Below, piece after piece: positions 1 through 8,575 of a stretch of 52,946 bases of DNA; within the stretch, counting starts at the first letter, position 1; each line of letters begins with the position of its first letter. Both the position numbers and the translations under genes were made by a program. The notes beneath the pieces are model-generated. The model made no database searches. It was not told the DNA's origin and saw nothing but the letters and a program-made list of their open reading frames with translations. The DNA is from Cellvibrio mixtus subsp. mixtus J3-8. GTDB lineage: Bacteria > Pseudomonadota > Gammaproteobacteria > Pseudomonadales > Cellvibrionaceae. The DNA is taken from NCBI RefSeq assembly GCF_000766945.1, contig NZ_KN266214.1, forward strand, positions 1,627 to 54,572, written 5' to 3'.

Positions 1-3000
1 TTCCAATCCGATTTTTGCCGCTCACCCCAGGCACCAAAACTCATGCGATTCACAAACTGGCCGAGCGCATTGGTGGTGGCTTCTACTGAGCCCAGGTTAT
101 CCGTGTGTAAGTACACAATATCATTCGCGCTTTGTGTGCCATTGGTGAGCACACGGTTGTTCATGATCACACCATCCACATAACTTTTTTGTGTGGTGGT
201 AGCACCATCAACAATCACTTCATAAGTACCGCCCGCTAACTTGTAGGTGGTTTTGGTGAAGTTAACTTCCTTATACAGCTCGTGATCCGGGTCGTAGTAA
301 AAATCTACGGTGAATGTACCGGAAATACGTGTGGGTTTATTAAATGTATCGTAGGTAATGGACTCACTGCCACGTGCCGTCATGTTGCCGTATTTATCGT
401 AGCTGTAATTCACACCACCAGCAGAAGTCACTGCATGCACACCGGCATTGCGCACTTGTTGATAGAGCAATTCGCCCACATCGTTTTCCATGCCGCTGAA
501 CATATCGGAACGATTAACCAGATTACCCAAACCACCGTTGTCATACGTAAAGGTTTGCGCGCGCGAAAACAGCCCGCTGGTGGTGATGGTTTTTATGCGA
601 TTGAGTTTGTCGTAACCGAAAGACTCGATGATATTTTCCTGCGCCACGCCATTGGCATTGGTCCTTGCTGTCGTGCGTGTGGCGAGATTGCCCAGTGTGT
701 CGTAACTGTAATTCAGGTTTTGGATGTCGCCGTATAAGCTGGTGACATTGTTGATGCTGCTCAGGCGACCGGACTTGATAGTGGTCAAGCGACCATTTTT
801 ATTATCGAAGCCGGTTTGGGTAACAACACCGTTGCCCCATAGCTGGTTATTGAACGCACCGCGAGTATCAACGGTATTACCCAACGCCCACAACACGCGC
901 GACGTGGACGTTACATCGCGCGTTTGGACTTGATAACCCGCCGCATGGTAATCGCGCTGGATTTTGAAACCGTTTGGATATTTAACGGTTTCCGGGCGGC
1001 TGAAGTTGTCGTAGGTGTAAGTAAATTCACCACCATTTAATCCCGCAGTGTTGACAATCTGGCGAGATAAACGTGAGAAACCATCATAAAAATAATCTTC
1101 ACTAAATCCATTGCCGCTGCGGCTTGTTAACTGGCCTTGTTGTCTGGTATCCCATACCCATGAGTAAGAAATATTACTGCCATTAGCAGGTTTATCAATA
1201 CGGCTGGTTTGGCGGCCCAAGCGGTCGTAATCGTAGCTGATATATTTTTCAACACCGTCAATACCTTTTTGCCAGGTTTGTTTGCGCAGTTCGCCAAAAC
1301 CATTGAAATCAAAATTCACAATACCCGCATCGGGATCTTTGATATAGGTTTTGTTTCCGGCAAGATCATGGCGGGTATCAATTTGCGTAACAATATTATT
1401 GTTTACCTGCGCTGTTTCAAGGTTGCCAGCAGCATCGTAACTGTATGCCACGGTGTTATAGAGTGCGTCCTCAACGCGAACCACTTGGCCCAATGCATTA
1501 ATCCAGCTATTGCTGGTTTGTATTTCAGAGCCACCCACGGGTTTTATTACATTTACGTTTTCTGAAACCTTGTAACCATAGCCATCGGTGGTGTAGCTAA
1601 CTGTTTTGCTACCACCATCGGCAGCCACAATGCTATTAGCTCTGCCCATCGCATCGTAACTACTGTAAACAGTCCATGCACTGGCTGAGGCGCTGCTCGC
1701 TAATAGCCCATCAGTTACATAGGGCTCAGAAATTCGAAACAGATTGCCGGCTTCGGAATATTGCGTAGCTTTATTAACCATTTTTCCATCCAAACCATAC
1801 GCCACATTGCGAATTTCACGTTGCAATAAGTCGTAAAAGACGATGCTTAATGGTTCACCCAACTTCCCTGGCTGGGCGGTATGCGTTACCTGGGATGCGA
1901 TACCAAAGATTGCTCCTGTCGGGCAGGTCACCGGCGCATTGGCACAATAAAATGCGATGCTGTCAGAGACTGTGCCATCAGGTCCTTTTTGATGATGCAA
2001 CCGCCCTAATGCGTCGTAAATATTGGTCGTAGATTGCCCCAGGAAAGTTTCCGTGCTAATGGCACCAAAACGATAATCATAGGCATATGTGGTTGTGTGG
2101 CCTTCTGCATTAGTAATGGTTTGCGGATATATGCCGGACGCAAAATTACTGAATGCCGTGATACGTGCAGGTTCATCGGTGCCATCAATATCCCTGGCTA
2201 CTTCAGTAATTTTGTTCACAATGCCATTGTTTTCACGATCATAGGTTGTCGTTTTCTGAATTGGTTCACCCTTGAAATCAATGCGCGACCAAATATCGCG
2301 TTGCGCGTTAGGCGTGAATTCGGTAATGATCCGCTTCAGCCCATTACCTCCGGCTTTTGTCAGTTCTTTAGTCGATGTTAATAGAAAATCATCGCTGCAA
2401 TTTGCCGGTGTGCCGTAATAATCATAATAATTATCAACTTGTTGGTTGGCTTGTTCGCCTGTTACCTCAGTACCATTTATTCCATTGCCGGTTTTTATAG
2501 TTTGCCGGGTGAGATTTCCACACGTATCAAATGTATTAACCGTTTTTCCAACACTGACAGGTAGGGATTCATTGGTTGTACTTAATTCATATTTTTTCTG
2601 CACAGATGAACGCAGGTAAGGAAAACGATTATTTGCTGGATGCAATTCATAGGTATGATCAGTAACAGCAATTAACTTTCCTGAGGTATCTTTAATTACC
2701 TGCTTTTTTACGCGTCCGTTATATGGCCAATCCAGACGATAATCTGTTGAGGTTACCAATGATTTATTAATATCGATGGTTTTTATATTTTCGAAACCGA
2801 TAAATCCACGTCCATGGCGATCAACCCTTGCGCCGGCATAAAAATAATTCCGATAATTCAAACTTCCCCAACCATTACTGGTACCCACCATGGACACCAC
2901 TGGCATGCCGCGACTGGCGGGCATTTGTGGAAATTGCGGTCTAATCCCCGGGGAATACAATGGTGTTTCAAAGCTAACTGTGGGTATTAAGGGGCTGTAA

Positions 3001-6000
3001 CGTATTTCTGTATTTGCAGCAAATCCATCTGTGATGCCCTTTAATAAATCCGGTTGTTTTTGTTTGCCGGGGTAAATCGTACCGCTGTAATTGATATCCA
3101 ATGAACCATCGTTATTGACATCGCCCATCAGTATATTCGCCTGGACCTCACCATACACCGGATTGCACACATTGAGATTGGACAAAAAGGCAACTTGATT
3201 CCCTGACGAATCTTTTGCTTCAACAAAGTTAGCGGAACCACCGTTATTGTCTCGCGCTAGCAATACTCTTAGTTTGCAGACGTTAGGCCCGCTGGGAACT
3301 ATCGCTAACAAATCGTCTCGTCCATCCTGATCGTAATCGTATGCGTACGAGAAATGGTTATAGACGTAATACGATTGACCTGCCTGGCCAGCAATGATGC
3401 CGGTATCGATCTGGTTTCCAAATGAGCCATTTTGCGCGTTAATGCGGTAGAACCACTTACCGGTGTCACCTGTCACTTGATGATAGAGGAAATCTTTGTT
3501 GCCATCTCCATTGATATCCGCCACCACCCTGTACAATCCACCGGTCTGCCTAATGGGGCTATCTTTGAAAGGTTCTGCGACGGTATAGAGTTTAGTGGTA
3601 TTCGCTTCAAAAGAATCACCGAAAGGAAACACAACAAATACACCTACCGGCTTGCCATTAGTGGCTGAAAAATTAACATCGGTTGTAATACGGGATTTTA
3701 AGCCATCGCCACTAATATCAAGAAGCACCGTACCCGCACTCTTGGTGGTATCGCGGGAGCCTGTTTGCACAAATGCAGGTATCGATTGGTATGACTGGAT
3801 AAAGTTGATTCCCTTGTAATTAAAATCATCTAGTCCATCATTATTGAGATCGTCCACTATAAATGAACCAACGTCTGTGGAATCACGATCAATTTCACTA
3901 TAAGTTTTGGTATTGGTGCTTCGATTAATATTGGTGATCAAGCCAACAACTTTCTTATTAGGCGTGACCGTCTTATCAATGGTTTGAATGAGGAGTGCAT
4001 AACCATTGTTGGTCATCACCGGGGCTGCTGCATCAATGGTGTAGCCAGCGGTCACCCAGTCACCATTATCGAAACACAAGCTGGTAGTTCCCCAGGCTAC
4101 CTTGCCGGTTGTTGTAATTATATCGTTGCGTTCATCGCCATCCAGATCAACAATTTGCCTCGCATCGGAGATCTTAGCTCCGTTGCAATATTGCAAGGTG
4201 TATGGATTATTCACATCAAAACCGAACTCACCGCTATCCCAACTGAATTTGAGTGGTTTTGCACATTTCCAACTGGATGACTCATAACCGCACTCGGTGA
4301 TGGAATCCACAAGCTCACGCTGCGTAGCCTGGCTTAATACATAATCAGCATCATAGCGCTTAATGGGCGTGCCATTTTCAGGAAACAGTGGATTTGTCAC
4401 ATTGATATAGGTTGTAACAGTGTCCAATACTTTTTTGCGTTTGTAATAATTACCTCTTGAATAACCCCAGGGTATTTGGCCCAATCGATCCTGATAATTA
4501 AAAACAACGGCGGAACCCGGAGCAAAATTGATTCTCTGTGGATAATAATCACCACTAGCAAGATCATTGATGTAAGAAATCGTATAGGTATTGCCATAAG
4601 TATCTTCTACTTTGTCCAGTAACCAACTGGCTACTGCCGATGCAGTTGTCGTTGAGGAATAAACTTTGCTACCCTGGCTGGAATCCGCCTCGCCAAATGT
4701 CAGAACACGTCCATCCTTCGTCCACACTTTGAAATAACCGTGATCGCCATTTGCACTGGAACCATAAGCAACAATGCGCGAAAAGTTATCCAGTTCCGTT
4801 CGGTATTCCGTTCCGGTTGCCCAATACGTGGAATTTGCCGGGGCTGCACTGGAAGCAATTACCAGTTTTTGTCCATCCAGACACAAACGATCGCCAATTG
4901 TGTAACGCAGATTGGGTTTTTGCGCTTCTGCACCCTCCGTCGCAAAAGTCTTACGGCATCGCGTAATAGCGGAAAGACCACTCAAATTCCAACCAACACC
5001 CATCAAGCCATTTCCAGCACGACTGTTATAAGCAAGCGCCAGTTTTGGTTTCAAATCACGCACGGCTGGCGGCAGTTCAATACCAATTGAATAATTTGCT
5101 GCACCATTACTAACACTGAGATTACCTTGCGTTGATGCAACGAGCTGATTGGCTCCCAGAGAAGGGAGTCCGGAATTTGTTAATGAATAATTAAATATTG
5201 CGGGTGCTTGTGAATTGAAATCGAATAACGTCGCCGAGCTTGAGGTTGACGCCGATGAGCTGCTTGCAGCAGCAACCACAAACCGACCTTCTGCCGACTT
5301 CGACATTCCCCCATTCGAACCACTAGCAACAATATGCCAGTAATAAGTTTTACCTACAGTTAGTGTTGGTGGGGAAGTATTGCTAACAATTGTTGCAGCA
5401 CCATCCGGATTACCGTAACGGGTTCGTTTTACCCAATTTGTGCTCCAGGTTAATTGTGCTGCATTTCCAGCCGTTAATGCACTGCTACCCAAATTATTAA
5501 TTGACCAGAAATCTACATACTGACCACTCAGACCAGCCCGGGGTGATTCGGAAATTGCAATGCTGTAAGACGCTGTTGAAACCAGACTAGCAGTAGTAGC
5601 AGCGAAGAATGGAATCGTTGAGCCAGTTCCACCAACTGCCGGGCTTTGTATAATTGCAGTAGTTGGTGGTACCGGGATATTACCAATTGCGCTTGAGCCA
5701 GTAGTACAACCGGCTGCATTACAGGCTTTTAATAAAAAGGTGTAGTTAACACCAGCGCTGATGATTGGCACTTCCTGATAGGTAGCCATGCCGGAGTAAA
5801 TGAGTAAATTATTCCGGTACAACTCGTAACGCGAAACATTGCTGACAGCATTCCAGGAAATTTCAAAAATGTTGCGATTGAGATTATTACTAATAGTCGG
5901 TGTGGGTTGTGCAGGTAGAGACATCACTGTAAAACTGGCTTGCGCAGATTTGGTGCCGTTGGATCCAACAATGTGCCAATAATAGGTTTTACCAGGAGTG

Positions 6001-6425
6001 AGGCTTGCGGGTGAGCCGACCGTACTACTGCTTACCGCACCATCATAACCACCACTGCGAATATTGCGTGTCCAACCTGAATTCCAGGTCAAACGATTTG
6101 AGTTAGTCGGTGAAAGGTCATTAGCTGTGAGGTTTTGTTTTATCCACCAATCAACGTATTGATTATTAACCCCGCCGCGTGGATTTTCCGAAACCGCAAC
6201 GTTATAAGTCACACCGCTGACAAGGCTTGATGCTACTGCTGAAAATTGCGGAATGGTTGATTGATCACTGCCAACAGGATTGGCGATTTGGGCAGTCTGG
6301 GCAAAGGTGTTGAATGAAATTATTGCCAGAGCAACATAAATAAAAATATGAAGTTGTCTGAAAAAACTCGGAAGGTATTTTTGATGATTGTTTAGCGAGC
6401 GAAATATCCTTAAATATTCAGACAT
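1..6425 (-). CDS. Giant secreted SpvB/RHS-repeat protein, 3' end cut by window edge
   Basis: The frame is open from an ATG at 6425 (GGAGG seven bases upstream) to base 1, so at least 2141 residues are present and the C-terminus lies outside. Order from the N-terminus: a signal peptide ending near FNTFAQ (about residue 43); a module containing QYVDWW and GKTYYWHIV (about 45-165); an FN3-like module (about 170-255); a second copy of the first module with QYVDFW (about 260-380); a polyserine linker (about 385-400); an SpvB-type domain (GVGWNLSG near 480); several FG-GAP/VCBS calcium-type repeats (DLDGDERND, DDLNNDGLDD, DINGDGNKD, DVNNDGSLD, about 755-1110); then YD/RHS repeats such as YDALGRL and YDRLGRQ (about 1450-2080). 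The last residues visible include MSFGAWGER, typical of entry into the RHS core. Such proteins form shells around a C-terminal toxin or act as surface proteins. The role here is inferred; the effector tip is not visible. Confidence 0.9.
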   Translation of the reverse strand, partial: MSEYLRIFRSLNNHQKYLPSFFRQLHIFIYVALAIISFNTFAQTAQIANPVGSDQSTIPQFSAVASSLVSGVTYNVAVSENPRGGVNNQYVDWWIKQNLTANDLSPTNSNRLTWNSGWTRNIRSGGYDGAVSSSTVGSPASLTPGKTYYWHIVGSNGTKSAQASFTVMSLPAQPTPTISNNLNRNIFEISWNAVSNVSRYELYRNNLLIYSGMATYQEVPIISAGVNYTFLLKACNAAGCTTGSSAIGNIPVPPTTAIIQSPAVGGTGSTIPFFAATTASLVSTASYSIAISESPRAGLSGQYVDFWSINNLGSSALTAGNAAQLTWSTNWVKRTRYGNPDGAATIVSNTSPPTLTVGKTYYWHIVASGSNGGMSKSAEGRFVVAAASSSSASTSSSATLFDFNSQAPAIFNYSLTNSGLPSLGANQLVASTQGNLSVSNGAANYSIGIELPPAVRDLKPKLALAYNSRAGNGLMGVGWNLSGLSAITRCRKTFATEGAEAQKPNLRYTIGDRLCLDGQKLVIASSAAPANSTYWATGTEYRTELDNFSRIVAYGSSANGDHGYFKVWTKDGRVLTFGEADSSQGSKVYSSTTTASAVASWLLDKVEDTYGNTYTISYINDLASGDYYPQRINFAPGSAVVFNYQDRLGQIPWGYSRGNYYKRKKVLDTVTTYINVTNPLFPENGTPIKRYDADYVLSQATQRELVDSITECGYESSSWKCAKPLKFSWDSGEFGFDVNNPYTLQYCNGAKISDARQIVDLDGDERNDIITTTGKVAWGTTSLCFDNGDWVTAGYTIDAAAPVMTNNGYALLIQTIDKTVTPNKKVVGLITNINRSTNTKTYSEIDRDSTDVGSFIVDDLNNDGLDDFNYKGINFIQSYQSIPAFVQTGSRDTTKSAGTVLLDISGDGLKSRITTDVNFSATNGKPVGVFVVFPFGDSFEANTTKLYTVAEPFKDSPIRQTGGLYRVVADINGDGNKDFLYHQVTGDTGKWFYRINAQNGSFGNQIDTGIIAGQAGQSYYVYNHFSYAYDYDQDGRDDLLAIVPSGPNVCKLRVLLARDNNGGSANFVEAKDSSGNQVAFLSNLNVCNPVYGEVQANILMGDVNNDGSLDINYSGTIYPGKQKQPDLLKGITDGFAANTEIRYSPLIPTVSFETPLYSPGIRPQFPQMPASRGMPVVSMVGTSNGWGSLNYRNYFYAGARVDRHGRGFIGFENIKTIDINKSLVTSTDYRLDWPYNGRVKKQVIKDTSGKLIAVTDHTYELHPANNRFPYLRSSVQKKYELSTTNESLPVSVGKTVNTFDTCGNLTRQTIKTGNGINGTEVTGEQANQQVDNYYDYYGTPANCSDDFLLTSTKELTKAGGNGLKRIITEFTPNAQRDIWSRIDFKGEPIQKTTTYDRENNGIVNKITEVARDIDGTDEPARITAFSNFASGIYPQTITNAEGHTTTYAYDYRFGAISTETFLGQSTTNIYDALGRLHHQKGPDGTVSDSIAFYCANAPVTCPTGAIFGIASQVTHTAQPGKLGEPLSIVFYDLLQREIRNVAYGLDGKMVNKATQYSEAGNLFRISEPYVTDGLLASSASASAWTVYSSYDAMGRANSIVAADGGSKTVSYTTDGYGYKVSENVNVIKPVGGSEIQTSNSWINALGQVVRVEDALYNTVAYSYDAAGNLETAQVNNNIVTQIDTRHDLAGNKTYIKDPDAGIVNFDFNGFGELRKQTWQKGIDGVEKYISYDYDRLGRQTSRIDKPANGSNISYSWVWDTRQQGQLTSRSGNGFSEDYFYDGFSRLSRQIVNTAGLNGGEFTYTYDNFSRPETVKYPNGFKIQRDYHAAGYQVQTRDVTSTSRVLWALGNTVDTRGAFNNQLWGNGVVTQTGFDNKNGRLTTIKSGRLSSINNVTSLYGDIQNLNYSYDTLGNLATRTTARTNANGVAQENIIESFGYDKLNRIKTITTSGLFSRAQTFTYDNGGLGNLVNRSDMFSGMENDVGELLYQQVRNAGVHAVTSAGGVNYSYDKYGNMTARGSESITYDTFNKPTRISGTFTVDFYYDPDHELYKEVNFTKTTYKLAGGTYEVIVDGATTTQKSYVDGVIMNNRVLTNGTQSANDIVYLHTDNLGSVEATTNALGQFVNRMSFGAWGERQKSDW

Positions 6426-6695
6426 AAGTAAACCTCCATATTATGGATCTATGATTGATAGCAAGAGAGAAAAAAAGGAGAGAGGGCAATGCAGGGTAGG
6501 ACACCTATCCATAGCGCCATCTGGTTTAAATTTAAGCGGAGGGCATAATATCGATGAAAACACGGCGTGACAATAGTCACTTTAATACTAAAAAATCAAC
6601 AACCGTTGCAAATATGGATTAATTGCTTGAAAAGGATATAAAAGATCGAGATCAATAATATGCAGGGCAAACCAATGCCCTGCATACCCTAACGA
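6426..6695. other. Intergenic region between the RHS gene and kduD
   Basis: This 270-base stretch holds the promoter side of the minus-strand RHS gene and the end of kduD. It has a purine-rich patch (about 6470-6487) and a short inverted repeat GTGAC/GTCAC near 6566-6579. I see no convincing gene. Confidence 0.4.
6660..6685 (-). terminator. Hairpin downstream of kduD
   Basis: ATGCAGGGCA and TGCCCTGCAT form a perfect 10-base inverted repeat around a 6-base loop, 11 bases after the kduD stop codon. There is no clear U-tract on the minus strand, so it may be a weak terminator or an mRNA-stabilising 3' hairpin. Confidence 0.55.
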
Positions 6696-7490
6696 CTAAA
6701 CCTCATTACCCGGCTTACCAATAGTTGCCAGAATCCCACCATCCACATAGACAATTTGCCCGGTAACAAAATCGCTCGCTTTGGACGCGAGGAAAATGGT
6801 TGCGCCTTGCAGGTCATCCGGATCACCCCATTTTGCGGCGGGAGTCCGGTTGATAATAAACTCATTGAAGGGATGACCATCTACGCGAATGGGTTCGGTT
6901 TGGCTGGTGGCGAAATAGCCGGGGCCAATACCATTCACTTGCACGTTATATTTTGCCCACTCGGTGGCCATATTTTTAGTAAGCATTTTCAAACCACCTT
7001 TTGCGGCTGCATAAGCACCCACAGAATTGCGGCCCAATTCGCTCATCATTGAACAGATATTAATAATTTTTCCCTGGCGACGTTCAACCATTTTGCGCGC
7101 AACCGGACGCGTCATAGTGAACACGCCAGTTAAATCAATTTTGATGACTTCTTCAAAATCTTGCAGCGACATTTCCAGCAACGGTGTGCGTTTAATAATG
7201 CCGGCATTGTTGACCAGAATATCAATAGGGCCATGCTCGTTTTCGATTTGCTCAACAGCAGCGGCAACCTGGTCTTCATCAGTGACATTGAATTTGTAAC
7301 CAAATGCCTGGAAACCTTTTGCGCGATATTCGTTAACGGCATTATCGATTTTTTCCTGCGAGGAATTACCGTTGATAATTAATTTTGCACCGGCGCTGGC
7401 GAGACCTGAAGCCATGGCCATACCCAGGCCATGGGTGGCGCCGGTAACCAGGGCAACTTTTCCGGTTAAGTCGAAGAGTGGGTGAGTCAT
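6696..7490 (-). CDS. kduD: 2-dehydro-3-deoxy-D-gluconate 5-dehydrogenase KduD (SDR)
   Basis: Cytoplasmic short-chain dehydrogenase that reduces 2,5-diketo-3-deoxygluconate (DK-II) to KDG, the last step of the unsaturated-uronate branch of pectin breakdown. The 264-residue protein has the classical SDR landmarks: the cofactor motif TGATHGLG (16-23), NNAG (94-97), and the catalytic Tyr160 and Lys164 in YAAAK, with Ser147 or Ser150 just upstream. The central and C-terminal sequence (RRQGKIINICSMMSELGRN, GPGYFATSQT, VDGGILA) is of KduD type. I chose the ATG at 7490, which gives MTHPLFDLTGK; an upstream in-frame extension to 7580 is poorly conserved in character. It lies downstream of kduI on the same strand, 113 bases away, as expected for a kduI-kduD pair. 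Confidence 0.93.
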   Translation of the reverse strand: MTHPLFDLTGKVALVTGATHGLGMAMASGLASAGAKLIINGNSSQEKIDNAVNEYRAKGFQAFGYKFNVTDEDQVAAAVEQIENEHGPIDILVNNAGIIKRTPLLEMSLQDFEEVIKIDLTGVFTMTRPVARKMVERRQGKIINICSMMSELGRNSVGAYAAAKGGLKMLTKNMATEWAKYNVQVNGIGPGYFATSQTEPIRVDGHPFNEFIINRTPAAKWGDPDDLQGATIFLASKASDFVTGQIVYVDGGILATIGKPGNEV

Positions 7491-7603
7491 AAGGTGATCT
7501 CGATTGGGAATTTTTTTAAAATTTCTTGAGTGGGATAAAATTTTTAAACGTTGGGAAAACCCGTATTCGTCAGACTTCATACGGGCTACGTATTGGCAAT
7601 AAT

Positions 7604-8443
7604 TTATTTGAGTTCGCTGGGCTTGTGGAAATCCATATCGGTGTAATCGTGGTTTTCACCCGCCATACCCCAAATAAATGTGTAGTTGGCAGTGCCTACA
7701 CCGGAGTGCATTGACCAGGGTGGTGATACAACCGCTTGTTCATTCCCAACCCAGATATGGCGGGTTTCTTCCGCGGGCCCCATAAAATGACACACAGCGT
7801 GATCTTGCGGGATATTGAAATAAAAATAGGCTTCCATACGGCGGCTATGCGTATGCATCGGCATAGTGTTCCAGATGCTGCCGGGTTTTAATTCGGTCAT
7901 GCCCATTTGTAATTGGCAAGTATCCAATACCGTGCTGATCATCAGCTGATAGATTTCGCGCTCGTTACAGGTATCGCCAGCGCCGACTTGCAATACCTTA
8001 CTATTTTCCTTGTTCAATTTTTTGGTCGGAAAAGCCTGATGTGCCGGAGTGGAATTTAAATAAAATTTTGCCGGGTTATTCGCATCGTCGCTGCTAAAAA
8101 TAACTTCTTTGGCACCGCGGCCGATATATAGAGCCTCTTTAGTATTGATGGCATAAACTTCGCCATCAACCGATATTTTTCCCGCCCCGCCAATATTAAT
8201 AGCGCCCAATTCGCGACGCTGCAGGAAAAAATCCGCTTTCAATTGATCGTAGCTTTCCAGCGCAATTGCTTTATTTACCGGGAATGCACCACCAACCATC
8301 AAACGCTCATAATGGGTGTAGGTAAACAATACTTCATCGGCAGCAAAAATATTTTCCACCAGGAAATGTTTACGCAGTTTTTGGGTATCGTAATGTTTGA
8401 AATCATCGATATGTACTGCAAAACGCTCTTCTACGACTTTCAT
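7604..8443 (-). CDS. kduI: 5-keto-4-deoxyuronate isomerase KduI
   Basis: Cupin-fold, zinc-dependent isomerase converting 5-keto-4-deoxyuronate (DK-I) to 2,5-diketo-3-deoxygluconate, the substrate of KduD. The 279-residue length matches the family (278 in E. coli). The metal site is visible: His197 and His199 in MHTHSRR, Glu204 in MEAYFYF, and His246 in SMHSGVG, each offset by one from the E. coli ligands. Other family blocks are RRELGAINIGGAG and NEQAVVSP. The ATG at 8443 is preceded by AAGG seven bases upstream; a GTG at 8461 is in frame but less likely. It sits between the DUF4861-GH105 gene and kduD in the minus-strand pectin block. Confidence 0.96.
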   Translation of the reverse strand: MKVVEERFAVHIDDFKHYDTQKLRKHFLVENIFAADEVLFTYTHYERLMVGGAFPVNKAIALESYDQLKADFFLQRRELGAINIGGAGKISVDGEVYAINTKEALYIGRGAKEVIFSSDDANNPAKFYLNSTPAHQAFPTKKLNKENSKVLQVGAGDTCNEREIYQLMISTVLDTCQLQMGMTELKPGSIWNTMPMHTHSRRMEAYFYFNIPQDHAVCHFMGPAEETRHIWVGNEQAVVSPPWSMHSGVGTANYTFIWGMAGENHDYTDMDFHKPSELK

Positions 8444-8524
8444 AATAAAACCTTCTATCACGGTTTGTTACTTGTGCCTGCGCGCAATAGGCGGGCAGGT
8501 AATGATCACTTTCTATGAGGATAG

Positions 8525-8569
8525 TGAATTGCATAACCAGTGAATAATGAAATTTGGCTATGCAATTCA
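8525..8569 (-). terminator. Inverted repeat between the GH105 gene and kduI
   Basis: TGAATTGCATA (8525-8535) and TATGCAATTCA (8559-8569) form a perfect 11-base inverted repeat with a 23-base loop, 7 bases downstream of the GH105 stop. It lacks a strong U-tract. It could attenuate read-through into kduI or be a regulator site. Confidence 0.4.
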
Positions 8570-8575
8570 TTGTTA

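Noticed and set aside
282-737. 151-codon plus-strand open frame
   Set aside because: It lies opposite the in-frame RHS-repeat coding strand, has no ribosome site and no family character.
1-6425. Frameshift in the giant RHS gene
   Set aside because: The frame of the start at 6425 still reads RHS motifs (RMSFGAWGE) at base 1, so the gene appears intact within the window.
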